NCBI GenBank assembly: GCA_045636165.1
Contig: JAZTWZ010000068.1
Location: 1-6,723 of the forward strand
From: SIG480 sp045636165
GTDB lineage: Bacteria > Bacillota > Clostridia > Oscillospirales > JAAYXM01
Reading direction: 5' to 3'
DNA: 6,723 nucleotides
A program made the translations under genes and the position numbers. Of this stretch, positions 5,686 to 6,723 are shown piece by piece. The notes under the pieces were generated by a model, which worked only from the letters and a program-made list of their open reading frames with translations, made no database searches and had not been told where the DNA came from. How positions within the stretch are numbered: the first letter of the stretch is position 1; each line of letters starts with the position of its first letter.

Positions 5686-6691
5686 ATGGCTGAAGAAAAA
5701 GTAATGAATGGCGCCGGTATCGCAGAACTCGGTTTCCCGATGTGGCCGGAGCTTGCTCCTGAGACACCTGATCAGGTTGCAGATCTTCTTAGAACAGGTA
5801 AAGTTTGCTACTGGACAGGTCCGGTAGGTATGCAGTTTGAAGAAGCTTGGAGAGAGTGGATCGGTGCAAAGATGGCTATCTCCACAACAAACGGTACAGC
5901 TGCTCTCCATACAGCTATCGCTGCTCTCGGCATCGGCCCTGGCGACGAAGTTATCGTTCCGTCTTATTCCTTTATCGCATCTTCTTTCTCAGTGCTTCAG
6001 GCAGGTGCTATTCCGGTATTTGCTGATGTTACTGACGACCACACTATTGATCCGGCTGACATCGAGCACCGCATCACTCCGAGAACAAAGGGTATCGTTG
6101 TTGTTCACCTTTACGGTGGCGTTGCTGACATGGGCCCGATCCTTGAAATTGCTAAGAAGCACAACCTCAAGATCATCGAAGACTGTGCACAGTGCTTCGG
6201 CGGTGAGTACAACGGCAAGAAGGCTGGTACAATCGGTGATGTCGGTTGCTTCAGCTTCTGCCAGAGCAAGCACTTCACAACAGGCGGCGAAGGCGGCATG
6301 ATTGTTACAAACGATGAAGAAGTGGGCTGGGAGTGCCGTTCATTCCGTGACCACGGCTACGATGTTAAGAAGCGCATGAGCATGCTCGCTCTTGAAGAGA
6401 AGCTTCCGTACATCCACAACCGCGTTGGCTTTAACTACCGTATGACAGAGATGCAGTCTATGATCGGTCTTTGCGAGCTTCGCAGATTTGACGATTGGAA
6501 CCTCGCTCGCCGCTTTGAGTACGCCGCTATGTACGACAAGGCACTCGGCGGATTGAAGGGAATCAAGGCTATCCCCGTAAATACCGAGGAGCGCCGCAAC
6601 TCTTACTGGTGGTATCCTATTCTTATCGACCTTGACGTAGTAAGCATCACCGCTAAGGAATTCATCAAGGAGCTCATCGGAATGGGCATTC
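5686..6691 (+). CDS. DegT/DnrJ/EryC1/StrS family PLP-dependent sugar aminotransferase (3' partial)
   Basis: The frame opens with ATG 5686, 8 nt after an AAAGAGG ribosome binding site, and runs without stop to the edge; genuine sequence gives about 335 residues. Fold-type I markers of the DegT/DnrJ/EryC1/StrS family are present: TGP near the N-terminus (about 48-50), STTNGTAALH (66-75, phosphate-binding loop), GDEVIVPSYSFIAS, IIEDCAQ with Asp166 (pairs with the pyridine nitrogen of PLP), and FSFCQSKHFTTGGEGGM, where Lys195 should be the Schiff-base lysine. Members usually transfer an amino group from glutamate or glutamine to a keto-sugar, often nucleotide-linked, for surface glycans or natural products. 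The substrate cannot be read here, and partner genes lie beyond the window. Full-length relatives are about 370-430 residues, so the C-terminus is missing. From 6692 onward the bases match a sequencing adapter, so the codons after residue 335 are excluded. Strong codon bias (Thr ACA, Gly GGY, Ile ATC) suggests high expression. Confidence 0.93.
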
Positions 6692-6723
6692 AAGTCGGAG
6701 GCCAAGCGGTCTTAGGAAGACAA
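6692..6723 (+). other. Probable MGI/BGI (DNBSEQ) sequencing adapter at contig end
   Basis: The final 32 bases begin AAGTCGGAGGCC and end TCTTAGGAAGACAA. They agree base for base, as I recall it, with the full 32-nt standard BGISEQ/MGISEQ forward-read adapter. The match starts inside a codon and runs exactly to the last base. The reading frame happens to stay open through it, encoding an unrelated tail after residue 335. This is not genomic sequence; it marks an untrimmed contig end. Confidence 0.93.

Noticed and set aside
5837..6301. 154-residue + strand open frame in the aminotransferase region
   Set aside because: It is a shifted frame of the DegT/DnrJ aminotransferase, whose true frame holds all catalytic motifs and runs unbroken from 5686. 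Its Ser/Leu-rich composition is typical of a shadow frame.
6340..6705. 121-residue minus-strand open frame at the right edge
   Set aside because: It is antisense to the aminotransferase, partly reads into the adapter bases, and has no recognisable domain.
6691..6723. C-terminal residues 336-346 of the aminotransferase frame
   Set aside because: They are encoded by the adapter match (the first codon is shared with it) and so are not part of the protein.
1..6723. CRISPR arrays, tRNA or rRNA genes, insertion sequences, phage or defence genes
   Set aside because: I saw no regularly spaced repeats, no tRNA-like cloverleaf, no transposase or integrase motifs, and every stretch longer than 300 bases is occupied by a recognised gene.

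Overview
The window reads as chromosomal DNA from a Gram-positive, low-to-moderate GC bacterium, most likely an anaerobic clostridial lineage (Oscillospiraceae/Ruminococcaceae-like). The reasons are the adjacent RNase Y and YmdB genes, as in Bacillus subtilis; strong AGGAGG-type ribosome binding sites; three TTG starts among six genes; and sigma-A-type promoters. The taxonomic call is an inference from gene content. The content is mostly housekeeping. I see no CRISPR, transposon, phage, toxin-antitoxin or defence locus, and no new biological system.

Layout. At the left edge, on the + strand, is the C-terminal end of a YebC-family protein (stop 110-112), followed 29 nt later by a DegV-family lipid-binding protein (142-993). 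A strong bidirectional hairpin terminator (1005-1033) separates degV from a convergent minus-strand cluster. Read in its direction of transcription, that cluster is rny (RNase Y, 4549-2984), then ymdB (cyclic-nucleotide phosphodiesterase, 2890-2111), then an SbcD/Mre11-like exonuclease (2104-1037). The last two are almost certainly translationally coupled. A two-tier hairpin lies between rny and ymdB and may reduce read-through. Divergent from rny is a YabB/TrmN6-like tRNA adenine methyltransferase (+). I re-start it at TTG 4808 because a consensus promoter and a ribosome binding site lie inside the longer open frame. After a 161-nt spacer with its own promoter comes a DegT/DnrJ/EryC1/StrS aminotransferase (5686 onward, +), which runs off the right edge.

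How the genes work together. rny, ymdB and the exonuclease-like protein form a nucleic-acid/nucleotide turnover group: a membrane-bound mRNA endonuclease, a phosphodiesterase, and a DNA-end-processing nuclease. The rny-methyltransferase intergenic region holds two divergent TTGACA-N17 promoters. The rny transcript has a leader of about 125 nt with small dyads and a repeated 11-bp word.

Most notable point. The last 32 bases (6692-6723) match, from memory, the standard MGI/BGI (DNBSEQ) sequencing adapter. The right edge is therefore very probably a contig end carrying untrimmed adapter, and the last residues of the aminotransferase frame (from about 336) are artefactual.
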